Assembly (NCBI RefSeq): GCF_964340395.1
Contig: NC_135553.1
Location: 14,116,001-14,180,000 of the forward strand
DNA length: 64,000 bases
Origin: Glandiceps talaboti
Lineage: Eukaryota > Hemichordata > Enteropneusta > Spengelidae
Direction: 5' to 3'
The notes under the pieces were generated by a model. That model ran no database searches and was not told where the DNA came from. It saw only the letters and a list, made by a program, of their open reading frames with translations. A program made the translations under genes and the position numbers. Shown here in pieces: positions 1-11,377 of the stretch (the first letter of the stretch is position 1; each line of letters opens with the position of its first letter).

Positions 1-915
1 TAAACATTCCATGAATACTAATGAGCAATTTGTGTAATTAGTGGGTTTTGGTAATTAGGCTATATTTCAAGAATTCACGCTTCAATTCAATATAATTTGG
101 TACATACATTTGCAATACCTAAGCACCTCTGTCCCGAAAATATTATTGATGTAGCTGTAAGTTTTAATAAGTTATTGCCATATTTCGGTAATTAGACGCG
201 GTGGCCACAAAAAAGAAAAGCAAAAAAGCAAAAGGAAATGTTGTCTAATTTTGATGCGAATTTAATTTTTTTTTTTAATTGTTAATGATTAGTTCTGCAG
301 TTGTCTTTACTGAAGTAGCAATTAACGTAGGTAGAGTTATTTTGTGTTTTCCTGTGGATCTGAAGACTGCATTGGCTTGAAAAACACAGGGAAAAAAAGA
401 TCGAAGTGGGGGCATTTCAGTGATGCACAGTGACTAGTGACCAGTAACAATTCCTTCTCTTTTGTTGGCCTTTATTAAAACTCCTACTACGGTAAGAGCT
501 ATGTTACAACATTCTATAAAAGCTTCACATTACATGTTGTAGTTAGCCACAAGATCACATCTGCGGGCAATCATACAATCTCTTCACTATTTCAAAATTT
601 AAAATCTTGTTTTTACTTTGTTCGATACTTGCGTGTGTTTCTGTTTCTGAAAGCATGCATGGGGAGATCGTCAGTCAAACCCGGTTAGCTTCAACTTCCG
701 GGTGAAATCACCAGCTTTCTACTGAAAATTCTTACTGGAGAATTCACCAAGATAAATCCATATGATCTTTTCTTCGATCAAAATTGAAAATCTTCTCTCT
801 TTGTTTTAATATAAATCTTTCGATACTCAGGGCGAGTTTGCTGCCAGAACACATGCATTTATTCGTGAAAAATAACATATTATCACAACAATGCAAATGA
901 GAAAAGTAAATGTTG
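1..915. other. intergenic or intronic sequence, nothing recognised
   Basis: AT-rich sequence without a convincing exon, RNA gene or repeat that I recognise. Short ORFs on both strands are of the length expected by chance. Confidence 0.4.
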
Positions 916-1419
916 TTACTGCGTTGCAATGTTGGGCAGTGTACTAAGTGGTTTAATTGGGTCAATTTTTCCCCAATTTTCCGACATTGATTGGCTTTGT
1001 TCTAGACCGTTCAAAGTATTTGGTTTGCTTGTATGAAAGGTACATATATCGAAATATATATCGATAAGTTTCTGTCCAGATCTGAATTTTATATTTTGAG
1101 AAACCAAACAAGCTTGAAAGCCATGGAAATTCACCTCTTTGTGGCGTGCATCGCGAAATTCTTGAACTGAAAGGGTATATTGCCGTAAACGAGAATCAAA
1201 GTAGAGAGCAGTATCATGCTTACCATAAAGTATGTAAATTTTCTGATGCGTACTAGCAATGTTACGATGGTTTGAATTTTGTTTATTATTTGCCATGGAA
1301 ACAAGTGTACATATCCCGGGTATGTAGGGGATCGCGAATAAAGGCGGAGTGTTCAAAGTCGAGTCAAGCTTTCCTGTATTGAGAATAGGTAGCGGACATT
1401 TGAATAACTTTTTCGACAA
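916..1419 (-). CDS. unrecognised 167-codon ORF
   Basis: One of the longer non-repetitive ORFs in the left 17 kb. The first Met is at 1419; an internal Met near 1300 begins MANNKQNSN. The composition is mixed, with no low-complexity bias, and I recognise no domain, signal peptide or membrane segment. It could be a single exon of a minus-strand gene or chance. No clear splice sites or polyadenylation signal tie it to a neighbour. Confidence 0.2.
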   Translation of the reverse strand: MSKKLFKCPLPILNTGKLDSTLNTPPLFAIPYIPGICTLVSMANNKQNSNHRNIASTHQKIYILYGKHDTALYFDSRLRQYTLSVQEFRDARHKEVNFHGFQACLVSQNIKFRSGQKLIDIYFDICTFHTSKPNTLNGLEQSQSMSENWGKIDPIKPLSTLPNIATQ

Positions 1420-1993
1420 CTAACTTTCACTGGGACTTCAAAATCACAGATGTAGAGCTAAAATTCATTATGTTCAAATGATACCAATAAGCAATCCATG
1501 TATTTGTTCTGTATGCATGGGAAATGTACAAATATCTGTATGCATGTCGGATGTATGTGTGTCCCTGTAAATTGGAATCATTTGATTTCAAAAGCCATTA
1601 CACCTGTTCCACTACATGTACATACATAGATTGATATCACAAATTACTTTCAGATTTCTATAGTTTGGCACACCTTTTTGCCAATTCAGCCCTGGGTATG
1701 TCATGTACTATAGCCTACTATAACAAAGATTGTTGCATTCCAGCAATTATTATGTGTAGGAACAAAAAGCACAATATTACCCTTACGGAAGGCATTCAGT
1801 TTAAATCTGGTTGCTTACTTTTGTGTGTCCCTCTGCTTCCCCTTGTGTATTGCCAAGTAGATTAATTTGTGCTCACTGCACCGTGTGAGCTGTCCCCTAG
1901 TGGTCACATGACCCTGACTAACCAATCCCCAGTACACCTTGGCATTTGTTCGAAGTTTCGTACGTAGCCTTGGAGTTTGTTAGTTTTTTAGCT

Positions 1994-2075
1994 TCAGTAG
2001 TGCTATAGGCATGGCAAAGTGTCTGTCTGTCTGTCTGTGTGTGTGTGTGTGTGTGTGTGTGGACAACTTAAAGTA
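1994..2075 (+). repeat. 5' fragment of the CAGTAGTGCTATAGGCATGG repeat family, with (TG)n
   Basis: Shares its opening with longer copies at 14.1 kb and 21.7 kb: TTCAGTAGTGCTATAGGCAT, then TGTCTG/TG repeats, then ACAACTTAAAG. It ends about 28 bases before the coiled-coil exon that starts at 2103, so it supplies the end of that intron. Confidence 0.6.
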
Positions 2076-2102
2076 AAAAACTAAGTTCACTTTTATTCAT
2101 AG

Positions 2103-3598
2103 ACCCGACTGATGGAAGAAGAAGTGGAACGTAGGCAAAACAAACACCAACAGGAAATAGCACAACTTACCATGAACAAAGATAACGAAATATATATGTT
2201 GAAAAGGAAAGAAGCCAAGAGAGTGCAGTGGCTCCATACTCAAATTGATATATACAAGGCAATTATTGAGGTGGCAGAGTTTATTGACTGGTAAATAATT
2301 GTGTCTTTGCTCAAAATTAGGGTGTTCTGTGGATAATGATTTGAACAAATAAAGCTTCTAAACTACATTTCAATGGGGATTATTTCTGAGTGATTTTAAC
2401 AAGATCTTATAAATTCGGTTAAGGCTGTAAACCATTGCTTCCCAAAGAGATATCACCTACAGTGTGTGCAGCTCAATTCTCGCTACCTGCAATACAATTC
2501 TACACATCACTGTGGAGTCAAATGGAACGAAGTCGCGCGACAACGCTATCTAATGTCGACAACTACACTTCCGGTCGGCTATGCTAATACACAGGAATGT
2601 TTCTTTCACATTTTCAGTTGTAGACATCTCTTGTAATTTTGCTCTGGAAAGATACTGTACATATGTAAATTTCCCACCTCCATAATTATATGAGCTTAAA
2701 ACTTGCGTTTATCTTATTTGTTACAAATTAAACTGTTTGGAAGAAACATTCACGTGTATTGACATAGGCGACCAGAAGTGTAGGTGTCGACAAATGCAAG
2801 CGCGGTCGTGAGACTGCGTTCCATTTGACTCCTTAGCGATGCATAGAATTGTATTGCAGATAGCGAGAATTGATAAACTCTGATATAGAACTATATGTTG
2901 AATTTCAGCCTGAGAATCCTACCAGGAAATAAACCTTTTATGTGACACAAATATACAGTGGTGATTCATACATACATACATACATACATACATACATGCA
3001 TACATACATTGTACCCACCTGTTGGTCACTGACCTCTTCAACTTGTTATCAAAATGGAAATCTCAGTGAACTGCTTTATTTGTTTTCAAAAATTTTGTTC
3101 ATCTGACCTCTGACCTCTGACTCTTCTGGAATATTATTTTAGGTCAAAGTCCAGTGACAGTAAAGAGAAAGAAATGAGTGATGAGACTGCTGGAAAAACT
3201 GAGACGGGTAGCTGGTTTGAGGACTGGGGCATCAAAAATATGATAAAACAAGCGATGACCAGTATCAATATAGATCAGAATCTGCAAATCTCCATTTTAG
3301 AACAGGTATGTTGATTTTGAACTTGAAACATTCGAGTGGTTAATTTTCATATCATTCAAACACGAACATTACTACAGGAAGGCCGGAGACAATACATTCT
3401 CAAGGTCGACAATTTGCAATTAACTAACAAAATGACAGATTACGGGGTGAGATCAATTGAATCGGTTTTGCACCCCAAAATAAAATATTTTGAAAAAAAG
3501 TCAAATCAAGAAATATAAAATTTTCGCCCATAGTAAATGTGTGACACTGATTACATGGAGCGAAGGAGGTCAAAATCCATGATGTCTGTATTCTACAG

Positions 3599-3641
<43 letters not shown>

Positions 3642-6600
3642 GGTCAGGCTTTTAGACAAGACAATAAAGTGTTACTAAAAAAGCAGCTTCTTAACTACAC
3701 AGCCCTGTATTCATATCATTACTTCTACTTACTGATTTGATATTGATTGTGATGTAAGAAACATTTATCAATTTTGACCAATTTAGTTAGAAGGGGGTGG
3801 GAGTAGGGGTGGGGGTTTGAGGTCTAACTAAAAAAATGTAGTTTTTTGTCCTACAGTGAACTATTGATCTCACCCCTAAGGGAGTCCGACCTTCTCAGAA
3901 GTATCAGGTCATTGGAGTTGTTTTCTAGTTTAAGAGTAAATACTACTCTGGTCATCGAGGTCTCGATTTTCGAAGATAGACATTAACTTATAAATTTGTT
4001 GAATCAGATATAAATTATTGGATGGACGTTAGTTTAATTGTTCCTCAGACCACTTTTATTAGCTCCGCTGTCATCGAAAGCTGAAAGCATAGCTTTAGGT
4101 ATAGGTTGTATAGAGTATAGAGAGTAGAGTGAATCATAGGTGTCCGTCAAACTTTTATACTTTCATCATCTTCTCCGAAAGTGACAGTCAGAATTCTTCG
4201 ATATTTGGTGTGCATGTTCCCTGGGGGGAGGCTATTCAGATTTGTTCATGCCAAGTTTATTTGCGCCATTTTCAATTTTTTAGGATTTTTTTCATAAAAT
4301 GACATTTTCATCATCTTCTTACGTACTTCTTGTCAGATTGCTTTGATATCTGGTGTGTTGATGCGCAGGGGGTAGCTTACTCAGATTTGTTAATTTCAAG
4401 TGAGCACATCTTCTTTTCTATTTTATATGATTTTTTTTTTGTAATTTAAAGAAAAAATGAATATGTTAATGAGCATTATGGCCGACGCCATATTGGAAAT
4501 CAGTCCACGAGACTTTAAGTAAACTGCCACTTTTCAAAAGACACTATTGACATCAAACAAGCAATGTAATATGTGCTATAGTCATAATTCTATGCATTGT
4601 GCGCCCAAATGACAAGTGTTTGTTCGAAACAGGGTTGTAAACTTCAAATCCAAATTTTGCACCCTCCTACAGAATGGTTCATTCCAGTATACGCCCCTCA
4701 CGATCAAGTGAGAAGTCGTGCATGCCTGAACTGAAGTGTATGAAACGATTTTTGACAGAGTCAGTCGTCAATAAAAATGATAATACTCTTTCTAAAATTA
4801 CCACATTTTGAAAGGGAAAGTACTTTGTGGTTCATTTATGGAGTTTTGTTTTTGTACGATCAATATTGGTGGCAAAATTACAGCATCAAAATTGCCGAAG
4901 TGGTAATGCACAACAATCCCAAGTACCCGGATGCACGAGGGACTAACCCGGAAGCAAGTCGTTGTCAGCCATACGTTACAGTGCAGTGGTAACGTCGTCC
5001 GAGAAATCGCTGCGTTCAGAGTGTCATTATTCACAGAATTGTTGTTTTCGAGTGAAAACCCGTCTTGAATTGTATAACTCTAACAAATGAAGACATGTCA
5101 AGTTATATTTTGAAAGTTATATCGCTAGTTTGAGACGATTTTCTCACGTACTATCGGGGCTTACTTGGACTTGGACCTTACTCCAGTTCATCGGGAAGTT
5201 TAGCCAGTCCGATAATTCTTTCTGGTTTAGTTTACAACACTTTTGATCACACAGATTTTGTTGTTGTGATGAAAAGAAATAAAAAAAGATCACTTCAACC
5301 ATTTCGTTGTGTTTTCTTTATGAAAGGTAATCGAACATGAACGAGTGTTACCACTATAACGTATGGCTGAGAATGATTCTCTTCCGGGTACTTGGGATTG
5401 TCGCCGTACGGAAACTAAGATGGCGATAAATACATTTCTTCCCTATATATATCTACTACAACTAGTACAAGTTGAATGTTGTTGACTTGGTAAATTTGTT
5501 AAAAAATTCAAATTCAAATTGCCTCAAAATTATTTTAGATCCCTAGTTTATTTCATTCATCATTAAAATTTTCCAGGGTTAAAGCTGTAAGACACTGGAA
5601 TTATTTATAGCCAACCTCAAAATCCTCTTTTTTTTCTTTTTCTTGTGTGCATTTCCCAGTCATTTTTTTTCTGAGATTTTGTGCAATTTTTCATAACAGT
5701 AGATTTTTGTTATAAAATGGTGACTATGGTATAAAAGTACAATACATTACCAACTTCTGTGTAAAATGTGTTTTATAGTGAGACATCATATGAAACCACT
5801 AACCACTTTATTACATCGCTAAAACAAAACTGCATAGTGAAGAGCTGAAGAACTGAACCACTTCTACATGTTACCAAAATAAAAAATAAAAAGAACAGCG
5901 GAGCTATTCTGACCGATAGGTCGCTTGTATAATCTTGATTAGAGGGTGATGATATCTGCATAACAGAAACACTGTTGTTACCCACTTATGTTATATATCA
6001 CATCGAACAACAATTACAGTTTTTAGTTCGTGTCTGCCTTAGATCTGATCTGATTCGTTTTTAAAGCTGGGGGTGGACCGATGACTTTTTGTTCGAGTAA
6101 AATAGTGACACCCTGCGATTCATCCACAAAATAAACCAACCCCCTCCGACAAATAAAAAAACACACTGACCCCCCCCCCCCCCATTTGTTGACAAGAAAC
6201 ATTCTCCTTGTTCTTGCAAAAGACACTTTGTTCTCAAAGCATAATACCGCACTACATAGTTAATTTTACATCTCAGTAATTTTAAGCGTATCTGGTAAAT
6301 TGCTAAGTTAAACCAAAATCCATTGCTTCACATGTATAAAGCTCTTTAGACAGGAACCCTATGAGAAGTGTGATTGTCTGTTCAAGGACATACAAAATAT
6401 TCATGGTCTACTACTACTACAGTATTAAACCAAACTTTCAAGAATATCTCTCTGATTAGTGAACCATTACCATAGATTAATTCAGCTAATTACCAAGTAC
6501 AATATTATTAGAAATGGAGTTAATATAATTTAATTGTAGACCGATGTCAATAACTGTCAATGCATTGGCCAGTTTGCACTCTTCAAGATATTAATTTGTT

Positions 6601-8931
6601 TGTCCTTAGTTCATAATTGTTAAGTTTAATCATGGCACTGACTCAAAACACTGATCCCTTCATTGACCAAACTGCTAATTTTAACGAAATGTTTTTGAAC
6701 AGGATTTGAATAATGAAATGTTATATATGTCATTCATTTTTAAATAGAAATTGTCATACAAAAGTTTTCTGTACTATAGCTGTTTCAGAACTAAATTAGG
6801 GGTGGACCATTTGATATCCTGGGGGGGGGGGGCTTGGAAGATTTGGGGGGGGGGGAAAGATACCAAATTTAGTTGCTTGAAAAAAAATCCGTATATTATT
6901 GGTTGATGGAATAAAAAGACAGACCATATTGTTGCTCGGGAGTTTGAGTGTACTGTTCAACCTGATAGTATACCTCTCCAACTAGGACGCTTGTCGAATC
7001 ATGACAGATATTTCACATGTCAGGCACTGGTCAGTTTCTTCTCTTCGGCCTGTGGTATATGTATGTATGTATGTACAAGCAAAATTAATGCCCCATAACC
7101 AATATTACAGGCCCACTTTTATGTGACATGGGAGGTGTATTTAAAAACTTATATTTATTTTAATAGCATTTCGAAGCTTAGAAATATTACCTCAGAGGCT
7201 ATGAATAACCTAAAATTGCCTAAATAGAAACAAAAAACTCCAGATCTACCAGGGGGAAACCCCTAGGACTCCCTAACCCCAGAGGTCACTCATGCATTAA
7301 ACCAACAATAACATTCAACAAAATTGGCTTTAAGAGTAAAAAAATTCCAAAGCTTCTATGGAAAGAGACCCCCTATTGGACTCCCCATAAGAGATGGACA
7401 TATCCCAGTATCCAGCTCTTCCCTCCACCTCTTACTGTCAAGATGCTATGAAATTTTATTTCAAAAATATTTTAACCATATGTAGTTGCCTTTTCCATGT
7501 TGGTGCTGTCTTGTAAATCTTGGAAATTATTGTATAAAAGTGTCTGTGAATATCCCAAAAAATGGCTTTAAGAGTTAAAATCCTCCAAGCTTTTCCACTA
7601 CCTTTCATTGTCAATATGCTATTAAACTACCTTTGAAATATTTTTACCCTGTGAAGTCAATAATTAATATATAATAGTGTCATCCCTGGATCTCAGTGGG
7701 TATTTACAAGACAGTAAAGCAGTCCATACTGAGCCTTGATAAAAAATATCTGTCATTTGAATATGATATATTTAGGGGGAGGGGGTCATCATGCTTTAGA
7801 ATTAAGTGATGGGGGGGGGGGGGGGCAGGGGCAGGCTGTTTTCAAACTTTTCGTCAGCCTTGAGGAAAAATCTACCGGTATACCCCCATCATCCCCCTCC
7901 CCCCGGCGACTGTAGTGTTGGTGCAAAACAATCTAGATATCTAAAGGAAGGAGAGGAAAAAATGCTTCCAGTATAGGCAAGGGAGAAAAAAAATAATTCA
8001 CAGGTGGGAATCTTAAAGCCCCCCCCCCCCTTTATTCACTTTGTATAAATGATGACACCCCCCCCCCCCCATCCAAATTTAGGTGGGAACCCCCCCCCCC
8101 CACCCAGCAGTAAAAAAATGATTGCTCCCTTAATAAACCAAGACCTCGCTGGCCAGAGTAGTATTCAGTATTTCACTCAAAATTGCTATGACGAGCTCCA
8201 TCCCACAAATACTATTTTCTAACACTAAGATTGCATCTTTTCACCCTACACAATCAATACTCTCAATAAATTGGCAACTTTCAGTTTCAGCATGGAAAGA
8301 GCTCTACGTTATTTATATCAGAAAAGGCCAAATCAGAGCAAACTACAGAAGGATACAAGTCTGATGATGATGATGATGATGATGAGATCAGAGATGACGG
8401 GAGTGAAACGCCACTAAACGACAGGTAAAGTCCTAATGTTGATAGCATAATAATAATGCTCTCGTTGACATACCTGTAGAACAAATTATGTTCTATAATC
8501 GTTTTATGTTTATGAATTATTCTTAAATACCAGGTGTGAGTTCTACGTAGCAAGTGATGATTAAATATGCAGAATACAAAATGTAACTTGTGATTTATGG
8601 TCAAACGTATTTGCCCCCCCCCCCCCCCCCCCCCCGAAACACATATACTCAGTTTGTGCCCCTTTGAAATGTCTTGCCTATTTCTGATGAAGTTTTTTTG
8701 TAAAACCAATTTATAGTACAAACCACGTGGGGTACGTGAAACTCTAACAAATTGCAGGGATTGATGAGAAACGACTATGGCCATTACGATCTGGATATGG
8801 ATGTGTGATAGTGTATGTGTATTTACGTTTGTGTGTGTCTACATACAAGGTTGTTATTTTCATGGTGAGACGTAGGTTGTACTATAATACTAATTAGATG
8901 TTGTTCCTCCTAAGTAAGTGAAACGTAACAT

Positions 8932-8996
<65 letters not shown>

Positions 8997-9148
8997 GCTA
9001 TACACTCCAAGCCTAACTAAGAATTGTTAATGTATCCTCTGCCCCTGAAGTTTTCACACTATAAAACACTGTTCATACAAATATAATATTTGCGTCGTCA
9101 TTTATTTGCAGAACAGATCTCAGAAAGCACTCATTCATAACAATATGA
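2103..9148 (+). CDS. 3' part of an unrecognised coiled-coil / acidic protein gene
   Basis: Three exons join in frame: 2103-2290 (acceptor TTCATAG, donor GTAAAT), 3143-3305 (acceptor ATTTTAG, donor GTATG) and 8291-8424 (acceptor TTTCAG, donor GTAAAG). The first is Lys/Glu/Gln-rich and coiled-coil-like (LMEEEVERRQNKHQQEIAQL). The second contains SWFEDWGIKNMIKQAM. The third is strongly acidic with a run of seven Asp. A possible last exon, 9112-9148, adds RTDLRKHSFITI and a stop. It is weaker because it lies in sequence derived antisense from the TRPM 3' end. The 5' end is outside the window or not recognised. The family is unknown; the C-terminal tail of an immune GTPase-like or similar protein is conceivable but unsupported. 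Confidence 0.5.
2474..2872. repeat. inverted-repeat (MITE-like) element in an intron
   Basis: The left end CAATTCTCGCTACCTGCAAT is matched in inverse orientation by the right end (ATTGCAGATAGCGAGAATTG). Complementarity continues for about 130 bp per arm (GGAGTCAAATGGAACG, TACACTTC) around a central AT-rich spacer. There is no ORF, which fits a non-autonomous fold-back element. Confidence 0.65.
2966..3011. repeat. (CATA)n microsatellite
   Basis: Tandem CATA units directly upstream of exon 3143-3305. The same arrangement recurs at 10936-11090 upstream of the decayed exon copy. Confidence 0.8.
3598..3641. repeat. (GTT)n microsatellite
   Basis: About 14 GTT units; the poly-Cys ORF across it is an artefact of the repeat. 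Confidence 0.8.
4913..5401. repeat. fold-back element with ~19-bp perfect outer ends
   Basis: ACAATCCCAAGTACCCGGA at 4913 is the exact reverse complement of the sequence ending at 5401. A second inner match (TCAGCCATACGTTA versus TAACGTATGGCTGA) extends the arms to about 80 bp with gaps. The AT-rich middle has no ORF. Confidence 0.6.
6171..8635. repeat. cluster of poly-C / poly-G tracts
   Basis: At least eight homopolymer runs of about 10 or more G or C lie in 2.5 kb: near 6171, 6821, 6845, 7811, 8020, 8060, 8091 and 8613. The last is over 20 C. Similar runs occur near 26095, 36285 (24 G), 39809 and 55415. Confidence 0.8.
8936..8994. repeat. (TC)n microsatellite
   Basis: About 29 TC units. 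They mark the left edge of the inverted TRPM-derived copy. Confidence 0.85.
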
Positions 9149-10940
9149 AGTGTGTATCCATGACAGAATTTATAACTGACCAATCATCATCTTCTGCTGC
9201 TTCCTCTTCTTCGATCTTTATAGACGTCAATTTGTCACGATTCAGTGTGACGATGCTGCAAATTCCTCTACTTCAAATATTTCTGTGGACAGGAAAAACG
9301 AGTAAATAGTTTTAAAGGGCTCAGTTTCAATCCCAAGTAATCACAGTGTTATCTTAATAAGGATTACATGGGATCATTCTTTTGTTCTACATAACCTTTT
9401 TCTTTAGTAACCAACAGTTTTCAATCTACAATTAGAAGTGGGCCTTTGAGGTAGATTGTGCATTGGGAACCAATTTCTCTGAAATATGCATTTCTTAAAC
9501 TCTCTCCAAACTTGACATACGAAAGCACCCTGGTCCTTTTGAAATAATACTAGAAACATGCAGTTTAATCATCTTGTTTTCAAGGAATCAACAGTCAGTC
9601 AATGATGGTACATGCCAGAGATATGAGGGTGAACCCACAGACACACACTGATACACACACACACACACACACACACGGTTTCAACTGCAATTCTCACAGA
9701 ATCACTGAACTTCGTCCAGTTATGTACTGAACAAATCAGTTGATTTCAATGCCAAAATTTCCAAGTACCAATTAATAACAGAAATTTACAAACCCAAATA
9801 CAGCAATAAGCAGATTGAGTAACAGAATATTGGCTATGAGGACATAAATTGTTGTCAAGATTGGAAGAAACGTCTCCAAAACACAGGCAGGATCATATGG
9901 CTTTACACATGTAGAGTTAACACCTGTTAAATACAAGTAAAAGAGATGGCAATCATAGAATTCTAATTATAAAATATAAATGGCATATTTGATTAACTCA
10001 CTTCAGTGACTTAGCTTTGACTTGCGTAACCATTTTCATTTACTCACATAAAAAAAATGTTACAGATACAAAAGAACTTTCTTCTAAATCATTACATTAC
10101 ACCTATCAGTGCCAAGGATGTGTGATCAATAGTTTTTTTTTACATGTAAATTATATCTCTAGCTATAAGCTGTGTTGGTGGTTGAAATTTAAGTTAGCTT
10201 GTTCATCTCTTACCATGACAGTCTGGGTATGAAAACACTCAGCGAAGGCTGGGTTTATCCAAACCAAGATTTTAATCCTAATCTGGTGTAATGTCCATGA
10301 TTCTATCAAACAACTCAAGTATTCCATACTCTGGTTTCTGCTTTCATCACAAAAATACTAGTTACAGAGTGCTGTATTGTCTAGTTGCTAGACCCGCGGA
10401 CAGGTGTGCTAATTTAAAAAAAACGACCATACATCGCATAGCCAAGGGCTGCCGGAGTGGACTGTGAACACAGTCATGCCTTGGCTTTTGTTTAAACCTT
10501 CCAAGCACCTGAAACTAACATATTTGACCTAATTCAGCCTCAAACTATTTATCAAACAACATGAATTTGCAAGGTTTCGTTCCCTTTTCACCCTAATCCT
10601 GCCACAGCCATTATCTTTTACACAGACGTGAGCTGAAGATCGGTTATTAGTTTAAGAATTACTGTTGATATCAGAAGCCCTATCTGGCTTCACACTGTAA
10701 TTTACCAGTATGTTGAATCAAAGAAGTCTCTGGTTTACTTACAAGTATACCCCACCCCACCCCCATACATGTACTATGCTTATACCAATATGATTTGAGG
10801 CTTTGGTCCATATCACTTTTGCTATTTCAATCCGACCACACAGTAATTTTAAGCTCGCACAGAGATTTTTCTCTGAGTACTGTCGCATGCTCATCTGAAA
10901 GACAATTACATAATATGATGGAATGCTGAATCTCTACATA
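9003..10940 (-). pseudogene. inverted, broken copy of the 3' half of the TRPM-like gene
   Basis: On the minus strand this reproduces both introns and exons of the TRPM gene at 46.8-58.4 kb. 10940-10510 matches intron/exon sequence at about 46790-47255, including a copy of the 111-bp exon at 10894-10786. 10510-9680 matches about 55630-56700, including an S6 exon copy of unchanged 130-bp length at 9923-9794. 9660-9003 matches about 57800-58390, including the last exon (about 9282-9182). The last-exon copy has a net 4-bp deletion that leads to an early stop. The 46.8-kb exon copy is 2 bp short and frameshifted. The exons for S1-S5 and the penultimate exon are absent. It is a decayed paralogue or segmental duplicate. 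Confidence 0.85.
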
Positions 10941-10946
10941 CATACA

Positions 10947-10980
<34 letters not shown>

Positions 10981-11043
10981 CATACATACATATGCACACA
11001 CACAGACACACACACACACACATACATACATACATACATACAT

Positions 11044-11074
<31 letters not shown>

Positions 11075-11075
11075 G
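10936..11075. repeat. (CATA)n/(CA)n microsatellite
   Basis: Alternating CATA and CA tracts form the junction between the inverted TRPM copy and the direct copy of the coiled-coil gene. ORFs such as poly-HTYI are repeat artefacts. Confidence 0.85.
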
Positions 11076-11079
11076 ATAT

Positions 11080-11350
11080 TATACATACATTGTACCCACC
11101 TGTTGGTCACTGACCTCTTCAACTTGTTTTCGCTATGGAAAGCTACTCAGTGAACCGCTTTATTTGTTTTCAACATATTTTGAATTCATCTGACCTCTGA
11201 CTCTTTTGGAATATTATTTTAGGCCAAATGTTGACGACAGTGAAGAGAAATAAACGAGTGGTGAGACGGATGAAACAATTGTTGAGGCTGAGGAAAAGGT
11301 TAAAGAGGCGGGTGAACAAATTTCTGAGAATGGTGGCAGGTTTGGTGATG
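11080..11350 (+). pseudogene. decayed duplicate of exon 3143-3305 and its upstream intron
   Basis: The intron text matches 2996-3142 closely (TTGTACCCACCTGTTGGTCA, CTGACCTCTTCAACTTGT) and ends in the same ATTATTTTAG acceptor. The following exon (from 11223) matches GACAGTAAAGAGAAAGAAAT but reads GACAGTGAAGAGAAATAAAC, a stop in the parental frame. Beyond the stop an acidic reading (VEAEEKVKEAGEQISENGG) continues open for about 40 codons, so this may instead be a diverged relative. Confidence 0.65.
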
Positions 11351-11377
11351 ACTACGACCATACTATGGACAAAGGGG

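Larger units (their letters stand above)
3306..8290. other. large intron with mixed repeats
   Basis: No exon recognised. It contains a repeat at about 3775-3880 related to one at 26075-26170 (shared GAACTATTGATCTC), a dispersed repeat near 4065-4440 with internal duplication (TTTCATCATCTTCT occurs twice), the fold-back at 4913-5401, and poly-C/poly-G runs from 6.2 kb on. Confidence 0.5.

Noticed and set aside
8287-8784. 165-codon minus-strand ORF with poly-Ser and poly-Gly
   Set aside because: Antisense to the acidic exon 8291-8424 and to a poly-C run; no independent support.
9106-9309. Plus-strand ORF similar to a minus-strand ORF at 58090-58314
   Set aside because: Both are antisense readings of the TRPM last exon and its inverted copy; the similarity reflects the duplication.
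10827-11153. Overlapping ORFs of HTYI / MYVC repeats on both strands
   Set aside because: They are translations of the (CATA)n and (CA)n microsatellites; only the tail reading SDEHATVLREKSLCELK derives from the TRPM exon copy.
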